64,000 nucleotides of DNA. Source: Thioalkalivibrio sp. HK1. Lineage in GTDB: Bacteria > Pseudomonadota > Gammaproteobacteria > HK1. Location: the NCBI GenBank assembly GCA_000583135.1, contig JFBG01000027.1:43030-107029 (forward strand). Direction: 5' to 3'. Shown here one piece after another: positions 16,901 to 25,077 of this stretch (positions are counted from its first letter, which is position 1; every line of letters starts with the position of its first letter). The notes below the pieces were generated by a model. It was not told where the DNA came from. It was given only the letters and a program-made list of their open reading frames with translations, and made no database searches. The position numbers and the translations under genes were made by a program.

Positions 16901-18345
16901 ATGTCTACGATGCCGAGATTTCCCCGACCGCGGCTCATCACTGCGTCGGGTATTACGAACTGACCGGCGGCGGGATCGGTTTCGGCGGATATGACAACAG
17001 CGGCAACTCGAGATTTACATGCACCTCGGGGAATGTTCGGGTCTATGTCAACTACTTGGTCTCCAGCTCCGGCACCGGTTCATGCTCTCCGCAGTCCCAT
17101 GAGATCAGCTCCGGGCCCAATGGCGGACGGGAATTCAACATCCAATCCTCGGCCATCAACTGGTGCGCCGAATATTCGAACTCCGAGACCCAGCGTCAAT
17201 CGGGCTTCGAAAGCTGCCGCACCCTCTCCTGCCCGGGTGCGAACGACACCGGACACACCTTGGAAATCGGCTCGGTGATCGAACCCGGCGGTATCGGCCT
17301 ATCGGCCCGGAGCATCGATCTGGAAGAGCATGAGCGAAGAAGTTTCGATGTCACCCTCGAAAGTGACCCCACCTTGCCGGTGATCGTCTACCTCAAGAGT
17401 TCGGATCCCCATGTCTCCTTGGATCCGCAGTCGCTCCTTTTCAACCGGGGCGATTGGTTCGCCGGCCAGACCGTCACCGTGACTTCCGAGGGCGACAAAG
17501 ACAGCGACGACCACCGAGGCCGGATCTCGCTCGAAGCCGTGGGCGGCAACTACCACGGCGTTCGCGCATCCTTGCCGTTGACGGTGGTCGATAACGAAAG
17601 CACCATCGCTCCCGAACCGAACGATGCCCGCTACTGGCCGGTGCAAAGCCACGCCTTCGCCATCCCTCCCGTCACCGCACAGGACCAAGCCACCGTTCGC
17701 ATCCGGTGTCGGCAGAACACGCCTTGCATCGTCTACCTCGATTGCTCGGATCAGGAGAACGGCTCGCTCTACCGGGGGATACTCAGTTCTCGAGGACAGC
17801 CGGTTGCCACCATCCCCGCATGGGGGACGAGAACTCTGGACGCCGAGGATATCGTTTCGATCACCGGCAGATCGTGGGATGGCAACGGTCGCCTCGCCTG
17901 CGCTTTCCGCAGCCATGCAAAGATCGCCTCGCAAGTCTGGACCCGCTCCGGCGAAGGGGTGCTCGTCAACAACAGCGAAGCGATAAGAAGCGATCAGATC
18001 GACAATACCCATCGGGCCGATATCGAGTCGATCCCGGCTCCCGGGGGGGCGGACGATACCAACCTTCGCATTCGCTGCACCGCCGCCCTCGGCGAGCACT
18101 GCACCGGCACGAGGTTCACATGCTACGGGGACGACGGCACGATGCACGATGGCACCGTCGGCACCATCCGCCGCTTGTCCGTCAGGCACATGCAGACTTC
18201 GGAGCTATCCGATATCATCAATCATCGCTGGATGGGGATGGGCCTGTCATGCGAAGTCACCTCGGATCATCCCTTCAGCGTGCAGGTTCTAACGCGCACC
18301 GGCGGCGGTGGGGCCTTGGTCAATAACAGCGCAACCGGGGGCTGA
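13981..18345 (+). CDS. Large secreted modular protein with Cys modules and Calx-beta-like repeats
   Basis: 1454 residues, unrecognised as a whole. A signal peptide with a long polar N-region ends near GTASA (residues 50-54). Three six-cysteine modules follow: Cys62-146, Cys280-394 and Cys988-1084, each ending C-x-E-Y, Q-x-x-S-G-Y/F and a Cys exactly 17 residues after the preceding one. Seven beta-sandwich repeats of about 100-115 residues (around 160-268, 409-522, 527-634, 638-752, 757-868, 872-978, 1103-1203) share NEG/TEG near the start, LTFTPANW-type strands and D-D-T endings, like Calx-beta or HYR repeats. The C-terminus is a duplicated four-Cys domain (1241-1332 and 1364-1450). No sorting signal, membrane anchor or RTX nonapeptide was seen. 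ATG 13981 follows AAGGAG by 11 nt. Probably an extracellular or surface adhesin-like protein. Confidence 0.85.
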   Translation: MNTKTIDCTDSNPCPTPVPLDGSPAERPLLSALVFTLLLGSLSMLAAFPGTASAQIAAAKDCISRPGSNTGSYSSTCAHDVSMSGSRTINVGGGTCTPRTGVNARIDAGSTGSISASANPQTVCLEYVDAATQYSSGYAACNVTGCGSSGVTYSEAAQLPAATINLADVSVNEGASIGQVIFFTLNNSQASLPSNVVIDFTSNNSDVTISPAQLTFTEANKSAAQRITISAANDSDGNDESATITAKPAITSGAYLATGTFTVNVTDDEYNTRPAAPHECISGRIGTLNGQPPSQTNRAHFFATRVDPAPTGCRVSDAFVVKGKSRIGLFGTPRCDFGGDFNLEIRGGVNENSVEGTGSTGFTTPATMCVEYKDPAKQRASGYDFCLEPSSYDCGSGQINIAERPPRGDFDFNQDSVTFTEGGTFDLTIKIDSILQVTGNVTVSVTKTSADITMSDEDGNAISGNTHTLSFTPATLGTAQTISFTSPDDADEVNLTDDLTIQVTTSNIVVSTRVLPITVEDGDRPTGQIVASGGLGITLTEGDVTGQKIDVYLSSERTPLANSIVDISVDNSDITITPSMLTFTPANFGIAQTITLTAGRDNDKTDDTGGTLTFASTQAAIALATVKKTVRIDEPPTGTIETSPLESFTIPEGLSAILKVRLSTRPTTPESTVRISNTNPKIRFDTDPHRGGRQDTLTFKNSGTEKLYNEYQDVVFTAARDSDIRNDSDTITLVFTDGGLNDVPALTVPTIHAEPPTGTIVVSPAANLKITEGVPETIGVRLSTTPNTDVRVRVSNTNNEVSVDADLNQAYLQYDLTFTPQNYAVIQTYTILAANDGDRHGGTDVLTFSSSGGINSNDATLDVEILDKDVPRGTIEVNPVNFSVREGFSGALSVKLSAEPNRDVVVDVSLSKIYSGVTVSPETLTFTIANWNTIQTVIVSAARDRNTIDDTNTITFSPSATGGLVAPDVIRTFNVYDAEISPTAAHHCVGYYELTGGGIGFGGYDNSGNSRFTCTSGNVRVYVNYLVSSSGTGSCSPQSHEISSGPNGGREFNIQSSAINWCAEYSNSETQRQSGFESCRTLSCPGANDTGHTLEIGSVIEPGGIGLSARSIDLEEHERRSFDVTLESDPTLPVIVYLKSSDPHVSLDPQSLLFNRGDWFAGQTVTVTSEGDKDSDDHRGRISLEAVGGNYHGVRASLPLTVVDNESTIAPEPNDARYWPVQSHAFAIPPVTAQDQATVRIRCRQNTPCIVYLDCSDQENGSLYRGILSSRGQPVATIPAWGTRTLDAEDIVSITGRSWDGNGRLACAFRSHAKIASQVWTRSGEGVLVNNSEAIRSDQIDNTHRADIESIPAPGGADDTNLRIRCTAALGEHCTGTRFTCYGDDGTMHDGTVGTIRRLSVRHMQTSELSDIINHRWMGMGLSCEVTSDHPFSVQVLTRTGGGGALVNNSATGG

Positions 18346-18354
18346 TAATCGTCG

Positions 18355-18388
18355 GCTTCGTCGATCGCCGGCCGGCGATCGACGAAGC
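18355..18388. repeat. Perfect 34-bp palindrome after the large secreted protein gene
   Basis: Two 17-base arms meet without a loop: the left arm GCTTCGTCGATCGCCGG is followed immediately by its exact reverse complement. It begins 10 bp after the stop codon. A bulged GTC/GAC pair could extend the stem. As RNA it would form a very stable hairpin; no T run follows, so it may protect the 3' end or bind a protein, with the true terminator lying 27 bp further on. Confidence 0.85.
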
Positions 18389-18414
18389 GACATTGAGGAA
18401 TAAGGAGGAATAGG

Positions 18415-18445
18415 GATGCCTTTTTTCGAAAAGGCATCTTTTTTT
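18415..18445 (+). terminator. Rho-independent terminator of the large secreted protein gene
   Basis: Stem GATGCCTTTT (18415-18424), loop TTCG, complementary arm AAAAGGCATC (18429-18438), then seven T residues (18439-18445). It is a textbook terminator 70 bp after the stop codon. Confidence 0.93.
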
Positions 18446-18449
18446 GGCC

Positions 18450-18497
18450 GTTATATCGGAAGTTATATTGGCAGCCATATTGGAAGTCATATCGGAT
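18450..18497. repeat. Four tandem 12-bp repeats leading into a dispersed motif
   Basis: Units at 18450-18461 (GTTATATCGGAA), 18462-18473 (GTTATATTGGCA), 18474-18485 (GCCATATTGGAA) and 18486-18497 (GTCATATCGGAT). The last unit forms the left part of the 20-bp motif (18488-18507) that recurs on both sides of the Cys-rich gene at 40134-41570. It lies between two terminators and so is probably outside any long transcript. Confidence 0.85.
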
Positions 18498-18501
18498 AGC
18501 G

Positions 18502-18541
18502 CCGAAAATAAAGCCCGGATCCCTTGCGGGACCGGGCTTTT
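18502..18541 (-). terminator. Bidirectional terminator, mainly for the small membrane protein gene
   Basis: Nine-base outer stem AAAGCCCGG (18510-18518) with CCGGGCTTT (18532-18540), plus an inner TCCC/GGGA stem around a TTGC loop. On the minus strand the stem is followed by TTTATTTT, on the plus strand by a short T run. Confidence 0.9.
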
Positions 18542-18572
18542 CGCTTCGAGCAACGAGGGCAATGCGAGCGGC

Positions 18573-18806
18573 TTAGCCTTGCTTCGTATCGTCTCGCTCG
18601 ATAATCCGTCCATACCGAGCCAGTGCATTGCCATGATCGTGCAAGCGAGATTCGCGAGCATTCAATCGCTCTTTGAGCACGCGCTGCACCGCATGAACCG
18701 CCCCGAATCCGGCGGCGGTTTTCATGCCGACCACAAGCAACGTAACCAGCACGCCGACAATGCCAACGACGAGCGTGGCTATCGCTATGATCGTTTCCCA
18801 ACCCAT
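18573..18806 (-). CDS. Small single-span membrane protein, unknown function
   Basis: 77 residues. Residues 5-28 form one strongly hydrophobic helix (TIIAIATLVVGIVGVLVTLL...), followed by a basic, probably amphipathic cytoplasmic tail with KERLNARESRLHDHG and a charged end. I chose the ATG at 18806 because AAGGG lies 8 nt upstream; another ATG at 18812 is too close to that site. It is bounded downstream by a strong terminator. Not recognised. Its position tail-to-tail with the large secreted protein may be chance. Confidence 0.65.
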   Translation of the reverse strand: MGWETIIAIATLVVGIVGVLVTLLVVGMKTAAGFGAVHAVQRVLKERLNARESRLHDHGNALARYGRIIERDDTKQG

Positions 18807-19044
18807 GATCATCACCCTTGTTCGATGCTTGGCTCTTAGATGAGCAAGCCTTGTTCCCAAGCATGACCGAGAGAGCCACATCGGGCAAGACCGCTCATGC
18901 CCTTGGCCAATCGCAGGACGGACGGAAGCGTCTGTCCAAGGCAAAAAATCGGCTTTTGCGACGATCTCGACGAGGCGATGGGCGAGCCCGAAGAACTCGG
19001 GTCGTCGTTCATCCTCCTTCGATGCTTTCTTTTACGCCTTCGAT

Positions 19045-20940
19045 TCACTCCCCCATCGGCGAGGATGGCCAGTTCGGATGTTCGATCCGGCAATCCTCGG
19101 GGTAAAGCCTGATCCCCGGGACATCGCCTCGTTCGAGATCGCGCTGCATCCCCTCCCAGTAGGAGCGGGTCATGAGATCCCCATGAGTTGCGCGAAACAG
19201 GCGCCGCAGCCCTCGATCCAAAAGCCGAAAGCCGGACTCGATTTCCTCGGGGAGAAAAACGGTCCCCTCCTCGTAGAACCAATCGGGGACGACATCCTCT
19301 CCTTCCTCTCGATCGCTGTTGGAGCGAATCTTGACCGAGGTCAACGGCTCCAAGGCGTCGTAATCGAAAAGATAGACCTTTTGAAAGCGACTGACCCCGT
19401 AGTTGCGCGCATCCAGATCTTTATTGAAAACATTGGCCGCGGCATTGTTCTTGATGCAATGACCCAAGTTGACGATGGCTTGGGCAGCCTCCTCGTAGGA
19501 AGCCTCGTCGAGAAAGACCGGCAACGGGCGAACCCGTCTTTGGACGATCAAATGCCGCAAGATGACCGCATCCCCGTTTCGGGAAACGCTCTTCGAGGCA
19601 TCGCGCAACAACTCTTCCAAAAGCGCGGGATCGAACCATGAGGAATCGAGCTCGAGATTGTGGTAGATGATGTTGTCGAGCATCGAGCCGGTGCGATCGA
19701 TCTCGTGCACCCGACGGTATTTATCGAGCACCGCATCGACACCGGGGAATTCGCCCCACTTATACTGATCCGTCGGGGTATCGCGAATCACCTTGAGGCT
19801 GTAATCCGACGAGGCCGCGGCAAAGCCGATGGCCACCGATCCGCGAAAGCCTATCGCGGTGGCGAATCGCTCGCCCCGCGCGATCACCTCCTCTCTAAGC
19901 TCGCTCATCACCGCGACCTTGCCGACATGATTGAAGCCGATGGTCGAATAATGCAATCCCAAACGGCGGGTGGGCATCACCGCATAGAGGAAGGCCGCCA
20001 TTTCGTGGTAGAGATGGGTGGTGATATGGAAATTCGCGAGCGTCGAGCTGAAAAGATTATGGGCATGCGCTCGCCCGTGGATCACCGCCTCCACATAGAT
20101 GCCCGCCTCGTGGTTGAGCAAGGCGAGGATCAGCGGCGTCGATGTGGCTTCGTCGAAGACGATGCGGCCGACGAGATAGGCGCCGCGGTTGCGGAAAAAA
20201 CCGGCGGCTGCCATCTGGATCTTCACCGCCCGACGACGATGACGGCAGGCATCGGGATCATCAGGCACGAGCCCCTCGCCCTCGCTCGAAATGATCTGAT
20301 CGAGCCTTTCGCTCACCGCTTGCACGTCGCCTGCGAAATCCCTCCAATGCCCCGTAAACCCCGGGATGCCGAGGATGCGCTCCACGACCGGGGCGATATC
20401 CGCTTTGCGATCCAAAGGAAAGTCGATTCGCACCGCCGCTCCGCGATCGCTCTCGGGATCCAAGTCATGCAAGAAGGCATAATCGACCGGGGTCCACATC
20501 CCCTCGCAGATCATTCGGCGAACGGAATTGATCCAGGCGAACGCCATATCCGATTCGTATCGTCCTTGGATACGCGCCAAGTAGATCGCTTCGGCTCGGG
20601 ACCAAAATCGCTCGTCCTCGATCTCCCGCGGCAAGGCCTTGCGCAGGTCTCGGGAGACGGCGCGGGCCCCGATGTTGTAGATCGCCAGCCGGCGACGACT
20701 CAAGGCGAGGGAGTGTGCGGGATCGCGATCTTCGAAGGCCGCTTTGGCCCGCGCGGGGATGCTGCGCGATTCGATGTAATAGGCATCGAATTCCGCCAAA
20801 ATCCACGCCGCGACACGATCGAGCCGATCATCGAGCGTCGATGATTCCATCGGCATCTCGAGAGGGGTGCGCTTGTCGGTCGCAGGCGGTGCTTCGCTCG
20901 GGCGATCTTTGTTTTCGGCGATATTGTCGAACAAGGGCAT
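19045..20940 (-). CDS. aceK: Isocitrate dehydrogenase kinase/phosphatase
   Basis: Bifunctional cytoplasmic enzyme that phosphorylates and dephosphorylates isocitrate dehydrogenase to divert carbon into the glyoxylate shunt during growth on acetate or fatty acids. 631 residues from the ATG at 20940, slightly longer than the usual about 580. The N-terminal regulatory half (ILAEFDAYY, RRLAIYNIGARAVSRDL) and the kinase half are recognisable, including the glycine-rich region around FRGSVAIGFAAASSDYSLKVIRDTP, YDYLEPL-like YLFDYDALEPL and the C-terminal FRATHGDLM. Start choice is by homology to the family N-terminus (MPLFDN...); the ribosome site is weak. No aceA or aceB is in the window, unlike the enteric aceBAK operon. 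Divergent from the YeeE gene. Confidence 0.95.
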   Translation of the reverse strand: MPLFDNIAENKDRPSEAPPATDKRTPLEMPMESSTLDDRLDRVAAWILAEFDAYYIESRSIPARAKAAFEDRDPAHSLALSRRRLAIYNIGARAVSRDLRKALPREIEDERFWSRAEAIYLARIQGRYESDMAFAWINSVRRMICEGMWTPVDYAFLHDLDPESDRGAAVRIDFPLDRKADIAPVVERILGIPGFTGHWRDFAGDVQAVSERLDQIISSEGEGLVPDDPDACRHRRRAVKIQMAAAGFFRNRGAYLVGRIVFDEATSTPLILALLNHEAGIYVEAVIHGRAHAHNLFSSTLANFHITTHLYHEMAAFLYAVMPTRRLGLHYSTIGFNHVGKVAVMSELREEVIARGERFATAIGFRGSVAIGFAAASSDYSLKVIRDTPTDQYKWGEFPGVDAVLDKYRRVHEIDRTGSMLDNIIYHNLELDSSWFDPALLEELLRDASKSVSRNGDAVILRHLIVQRRVRPLPVFLDEASYEEAAQAIVNLGHCIKNNAAANVFNKDLDARNYGVSRFQKVYLFDYDALEPLTSVKIRSNSDREEGEDVVPDWFYEEGTVFLPEEIESGFRLLDRGLRRLFRATHGDLMTRSYWEGMQRDLERGDVPGIRLYPEDCRIEHPNWPSSPMGE

Positions 20941-21134
20941 GGGATATCGCTTCGAAGGGATTGATGGGGTGATCCGATCTCGAGACCCGGCTTTTGCGGA
21001 TCGATCTTTTCGCAAGCAGCAGCATCCGCTTTCGAGAAGCGAGCCATCCGATTATCCTTGACCGAACGCAAGGGTATCGGAAAAAGATACAACCAAAAAG
21101 GAATCCCGCAAACTGTTGGAGGAAAAAAGCGATC

Positions 21135-22292
21135 ATGGAAGGATTCGAATTCGAAGTCGTACATGTCGTGTCCCTGTGGGCTTTCGTTCTCGCCGCCCTA
21201 TTCGGCTTCGTCGCCAATAAAACGAATTTTTGCGTGATGGGCGCGATCAGCGACTTGCTGCATATCGGCTCGACCGGGCGTTTGGGGGCTTGGCTATTCG
21301 CCGCCGGGATCGCGGTGATCGGAACCCAGATCCTGTCGCTGACGGAGGTGATCGATCTCGATCGGTCGATCTACCTCGGCCCCAGGCTCGGCTGGCTCGG
21401 GCATATCGTCGGCGGGCTCGCCTTCGGCGTCGGCATGACCCTCGCCGCCGGCTGCGGGCAGCGCAATCTCGTACGCGTCGGCAGCGGCAGCCTCAAAGCG
21501 CTGGTGGTCTTGCTGGTGCTCGGGATTACCGCCTACACCACCTTGCGCGGGCTGTTGGGGCTGTTGCGGATCGGCGTTTTTCAAGCCCCCGATACCGATC
21601 TCGCCCGATACGGAATCGAGGATCAAAGCGTGGCGTCGTTGCTGGCGGCGATATCGGGGGCGGAGGCGGGCGCCGTCGATACCCTGCGCCTCGTGCTGGC
21701 GCTGATCTTAGGCATCGGGCTGGTGGCTTTTTCTCTTTCCCGCCCCGCCTTTCGCCGCAATGCCGATCATCTGCTGGCGGGATTCGTCGTCGGGGGGGTG
21801 ATCGTCGGCGGATGGTATTTGACCGGCCGGATCGGCAACGATGATTTCGACCCCGTACCCTTGGAGTCGATGACCTTCGTCGCTCCGACGGGCAATACGA
21901 TCAACTACCTGATGACCTTCACCGGATCGACCATCAACTTCGGAATCGCCGCGGTGCTGGGGATGATCGGCGGATCCCTCGCTTATTCCCTGCTATCGGG
22001 CGGCTTTCGCATCGAGACCTTCAGCAATCGATCGGAGATGGTGCGCCACTTGATCGGGGCGGTGCTGATGGGTTTCGGCGGCGTCCTCGCCTTGGGTTGT
22101 ACCATCGGTCAAGGCGTGACCGGACTTTCCACCCTCGCCATCGGATCGCTGATCACCGTCCCGGCGATTTTCATCGGCAGCGCGATGACCATGCGCACGG
22201 AATATCACATGTTGGACGAGCATTCCTTGTTCGTATCCCTGCGGATGGGGCTCGAAGATGCCTTGATGCCTTGGCGCGCAGCGGATCGATAA
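21135..22292 (+). CDS. YeeE/YedE-family transporter (probable thiosulfate/sulfur-species importer)
   Basis: 385-residue inner-membrane protein with about ten hydrophobic segments. The two internally repeated cysteine motifs of the YeeE/YedE (TsuA) family are visible: NFCVMGAISD near residues 27-36 and GCGQRNLVRVGSGSLKA near 109-125 in the first half, GCTIGQGVTGLSTLA near 323-337 in the second. In characterised homologues these cysteines pass thiosulfate across the membrane; that role here is inferred. GGAGG at 21118-21122 supports the ATG at 21135. The next gene, 32 bp downstream, is soxB, which reinforces a sulfur-oxidation or thiosulfate role. Confidence 0.9.
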   Translation: MEGFEFEVVHVVSLWAFVLAALFGFVANKTNFCVMGAISDLLHIGSTGRLGAWLFAAGIAVIGTQILSLTEVIDLDRSIYLGPRLGWLGHIVGGLAFGVGMTLAAGCGQRNLVRVGSGSLKALVVLLVLGITAYTTLRGLLGLLRIGVFQAPDTDLARYGIEDQSVASLLAAISGAEAGAVDTLRLVLALILGIGLVAFSLSRPAFRRNADHLLAGFVVGGVIVGGWYLTGRIGNDDFDPVPLESMTFVAPTGNTINYLMTFTGSTINFGIAAVLGMIGGSLAYSLLSGGFRIETFSNRSEMVRHLIGAVLMGFGGVLALGCTIGQGVTGLSTLAIGSLITVPAIFIGSAMTMRTEYHMLDEHSLFVSLRMGLEDALMPWRAADR

Positions 22293-22324
22293 GCGGGACT
22301 TGCCATAAAAGGAAACGATATCCG

Positions 22325-24079
22325 ATGAACCTGCATCGTCGCGAATTTCTCGAAATCCTCGCCTGCGCCGCCGCCCTAGGGATGCCCCTGACCGGTCGCG
22401 CCCGGGATGCGCAAGAAATCTACCGAGACAAGGCTTTCGGCAATCTGCGCCTGCTGCATATCACCGACTGCCACGCCCAACTTCTGCCGGTGCATTTTCG
22501 CGAGCCCCACTTCAATATCGGCCTCGGGGGGGCGAGGGGAAAACCGCCCCATCTGGTCGGCGAGGCGCTGCTCGAGTATTTTCGAATCCCCGCCGGGGGT
22601 ATCGAGGCCCATGCCTTCACCCACCTCGATTTCGTCGAGGCCGCGCATCGCTACGGCAAGGTGGGCGGCTTTGCCCATCTGATGACCCTCGTCTCGAGAT
22701 TGCGCGGGGAGGTCGGGGCGCATCGCAGCCTGCTTCTGGACGGGGGCGACACGTGGCAGGGGTCGGGTACCGCGCTATGGACGCAAGGAGAGGATATGGT
22801 CGAGGCCGCCAACCTCTTGGGGGTGGATGTGATGACCGGTCATTGGGAATTCACCTACCCCGAACAAAGGGTGCGAGCCAACCTCGAGCGCCTGCAGGCG
22901 GATTTCATCGCACAGAATGTGCGGGTGCGAGAAGAGGCCCTTTTCGATGGCGCGCCCGCCTTCGACGAAGACAGCGGACACGCCTTCGAGCCTTATACGA
23001 TCAAGGAGGTCGGCGCCCACCGCATCGCCATCGTGGGGCAGGCTTTCCCCTATACCCCGATCGCCAACCCTGCGCGTTTCATCCCCGATTGGAGTTTCGG
23101 CATCCGAAACGACGAGATGCAAGCCTTGGTGGATGCCATCCGCGAGGATGAAAAACCCGACGCGCTGGTCTTGCTATCCCATAACGGCATGGACGTGGAT
23201 CTCAAGATGGCATCCAAGGTCCGGGGTATCGATGCCATCTTGGGGGGGCATACCCACGATGCGGTGCCCGCTCCGGTCTTGGTCGAAAACCCCGGGGGGA
23301 AGACCCTCGTCACCAATGCGGGCTCGAACGGCAAATTCCTTGCGGTGCTCGATCTCGATATCGATGCCAAGAGGGTGCGGGATTATCGCTACCGGTTGCT
23401 GCCGGTCTTCTCCGATCTCTTGGATCCCGATCCGCAAATGAACGCCTTGATCGAGCGGGTACGCGCACCCTTCGTCGATACTCTGAACGAGGCGCTGGCG
23501 GTTGCGGATCGGCCGCTCTATCGACGGGGAAATTTCAGCGGCACCTTCGATCAGCTGATCTGCGATGCCCTGCGCGCGGTGGAGGATGCGCAAATCGCCC
23601 TCTCGCCCGGGTTTCGCTGGGGAACGACGATCCTCCCCGGCCAGACGGTGACGATGGAAGACGTGCTCGCCCAGACCGCGACCACCTACCCGGAAACCTA
23701 TGTGCGGGAGATGAAGGGCTCGGATCTGAAGCTGATCTTGGAGGATGTCGCCGACAATCTCTTCAATCCCGATCCTTATTATCAGCAAGGTGGGGATATG
23801 GTGCGCGTCGGCGGCCTTGATTATGCTTGCGATCCATCGCAGTCGATCGGCCGGCGTATCTTCGATATGGCCTTGGATAACGGGGAGGCGATCCAAGCGG
23901 AGAAATCCTACAAGGTGGCGGGCTGGGCCACCGTCAACCCCTCCCCCGGGCCTCCGATCTGGGAGACCGTCGCCGCCTATTTACGGGATCGCAAGAGCAC
24001 GGGCATCGAGCGGATGAACAACCCTAAACTCGTCAATGTCTCCGGCAATCCCGGGATTGCCGAGGGTTCGGATTCGTAG
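22325..24079 (+). CDS. soxB: Thiosulfohydrolase SoxB
   Basis: Periplasmic di-manganese enzyme that releases sulfate from SoxYZ-bound thiosulfonate in the Sox pathway; 584 residues. The N-terminus has a twin-arginine signal (HRREFLE at 4-10 and a hydrophobic stretch to about residue 25). Metallophosphatase motifs are present: TDCHAQ (47-52), GGDTWQGS (140-147), GHWEF (172-176), SHNGMD and GGHTHD. It follows the YeeE gene, likely as an operon. soxXA, soxYZ and soxCD are not in the window, so the other Sox parts must be elsewhere or the pathway is partial. The C-terminal domain ends slightly differently from what I expect but looks intact. Confidence 0.95.
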   Translation: MNLHRREFLEILACAAALGMPLTGRARDAQEIYRDKAFGNLRLLHITDCHAQLLPVHFREPHFNIGLGGARGKPPHLVGEALLEYFRIPAGGIEAHAFTHLDFVEAAHRYGKVGGFAHLMTLVSRLRGEVGAHRSLLLDGGDTWQGSGTALWTQGEDMVEAANLLGVDVMTGHWEFTYPEQRVRANLERLQADFIAQNVRVREEALFDGAPAFDEDSGHAFEPYTIKEVGAHRIAIVGQAFPYTPIANPARFIPDWSFGIRNDEMQALVDAIREDEKPDALVLLSHNGMDVDLKMASKVRGIDAILGGHTHDAVPAPVLVENPGGKTLVTNAGSNGKFLAVLDLDIDAKRVRDYRYRLLPVFSDLLDPDPQMNALIERVRAPFVDTLNEALAVADRPLYRRGNFSGTFDQLICDALRAVEDAQIALSPGFRWGTTILPGQTVTMEDVLAQTATTYPETYVREMKGSDLKLILEDVADNLFNPDPYYQQGGDMVRVGGLDYACDPSQSIGRRIFDMALDNGEAIQAEKSYKVAGWATVNPSPGPPIWETVAAYLRDRKSTGIERMNNPKLVNVSGNPGIAEGSDS

Positions 24080-24119
24080 GATCGGGGTTTCAGGATTCGG
24101 CGCGACGATCGAAAACGAT

Positions 24120-24851
24120 TCATCGATACTCAGGCTGGAAACGCCGGGGTTGCAATCCGGCGGCGAACCAGATGACGAGGCTGTGGAAGTCGTAGACCGG
24201 CAAGCCGGTCGCGGCCGCGATATCCGCCGCATACGGGGGCATATTGGTACATTCAAGCACGATCGCGCCGAGATCGGGGCAGCGTCCGTGCAAGCATCTA
24301 GCGGCATCCACCACCTCCTTGCGGGCGCGCTCGACATCCAAGCGCATCTCGTCTTCGAGCAATACCCGCGCGAGTTCTCCATCGGCGGCGATGCCCTCGA
24401 TCGGGGTATCGGGGTGCGCCCCGGCGCATTCCAAATGCTTTGGCCCCAAACTCGCAGCATCGACCGTCACCACCCCCGCCCGACGACCGGGCGGCAATAT
24501 CCGCTCCAACCACGGCAACTGCAACAATGCGGAGCTCGCCACCGGCACCGAGCAAGCCTTCGCGATCCGCCTTTGATGCAAGATCAGAAACCCGCAGTTG
24601 GTCACGATCCCGTCGGCGCCGTCGGCGACCAAATCGCAAGCGGCGGCGGCGAATCGGTCCACCAATCCTCGGGCGCTGCCTCGCACCACGCCGCTCGGAG
24701 TCGCTCCTTCGATCACCCGAGGGATCACCGGAAAAGGCCAAGTCCCGAGATTGCCGCCATCGCCCAAGATGCGAGGGAAACGGGTTTTCAGCATCAAAAT
24801 GCCGATGCTCGCCCCTTGCACCGCTTTGCCCTGGCCTAAGACCATCGCCAT
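24120..24851 (-). CDS. Aspartate/glutamate racemase-superfamily protein
   Basis: 243 residues. The two halves each carry a cysteine in the places typical of the Asp/Glu/hydantoin racemase fold: GIVTNCGFLIL near residue 87 and IVLECTNMPPYA near 203. Family members racemise amino acids or hydantoins, or act as maleate isomerases or decarboxylases. AGGAGG lies 7-8 nt before the ATG at 24851, which fixes the start. It is convergent with soxB and downstream, on the same strand, of a crotonase gene. The window also holds a hydantoinase A gene, but 30 kb away, so a hydantoin role is only a guess. Confidence 0.8.
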   Translation of the reverse strand: MAMVLGQGKAVQGASIGILMLKTRFPRILGDGGNLGTWPFPVIPRVIEGATPSGVVRGSARGLVDRFAAAACDLVADGADGIVTNCGFLILHQRRIAKACSVPVASSALLQLPWLERILPPGRRAGVVTVDAASLGPKHLECAGAHPDTPIEGIAADGELARVLLEDEMRLDVERARKEVVDAARCLHGRCPDLGAIVLECTNMPPYAADIAAATGLPVYDFHSLVIWFAAGLQPRRFQPEYR

Positions 24852-25077
24852 TTTCCGCCCTCCTTGCAGCGGGCTTTTTTCGATCCTTTTCGCCTCTATC
24901 CACCCTCGCCGACCGAGGTCGATGGTCATCGGGGGCAGTATTTTTTCTCCCGCCCCATGCATCCTTCGCATTCGGCCGTCTTCACATTGCGTCTTCGGGA
25001 TTCGCCCTTATCGGTATCGAAGCGAAGCGATGATTCGAGGCCGAAGCCGAAGGCGATCCCTTTTCGATGCTCCTTGC

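Noticed and set aside
13981..18345. Large protein as an RTX-type toxin or autotransporter
   Set aside because: No glycine-aspartate nonapeptide repeats, no beta-barrel C-terminal domain and no transporter genes nearby.
18450..18497. 12-bp repeats as part of a CRISPR array
   Set aside because: Units are contiguous without spacers and only four; there are no cas genes in the window.
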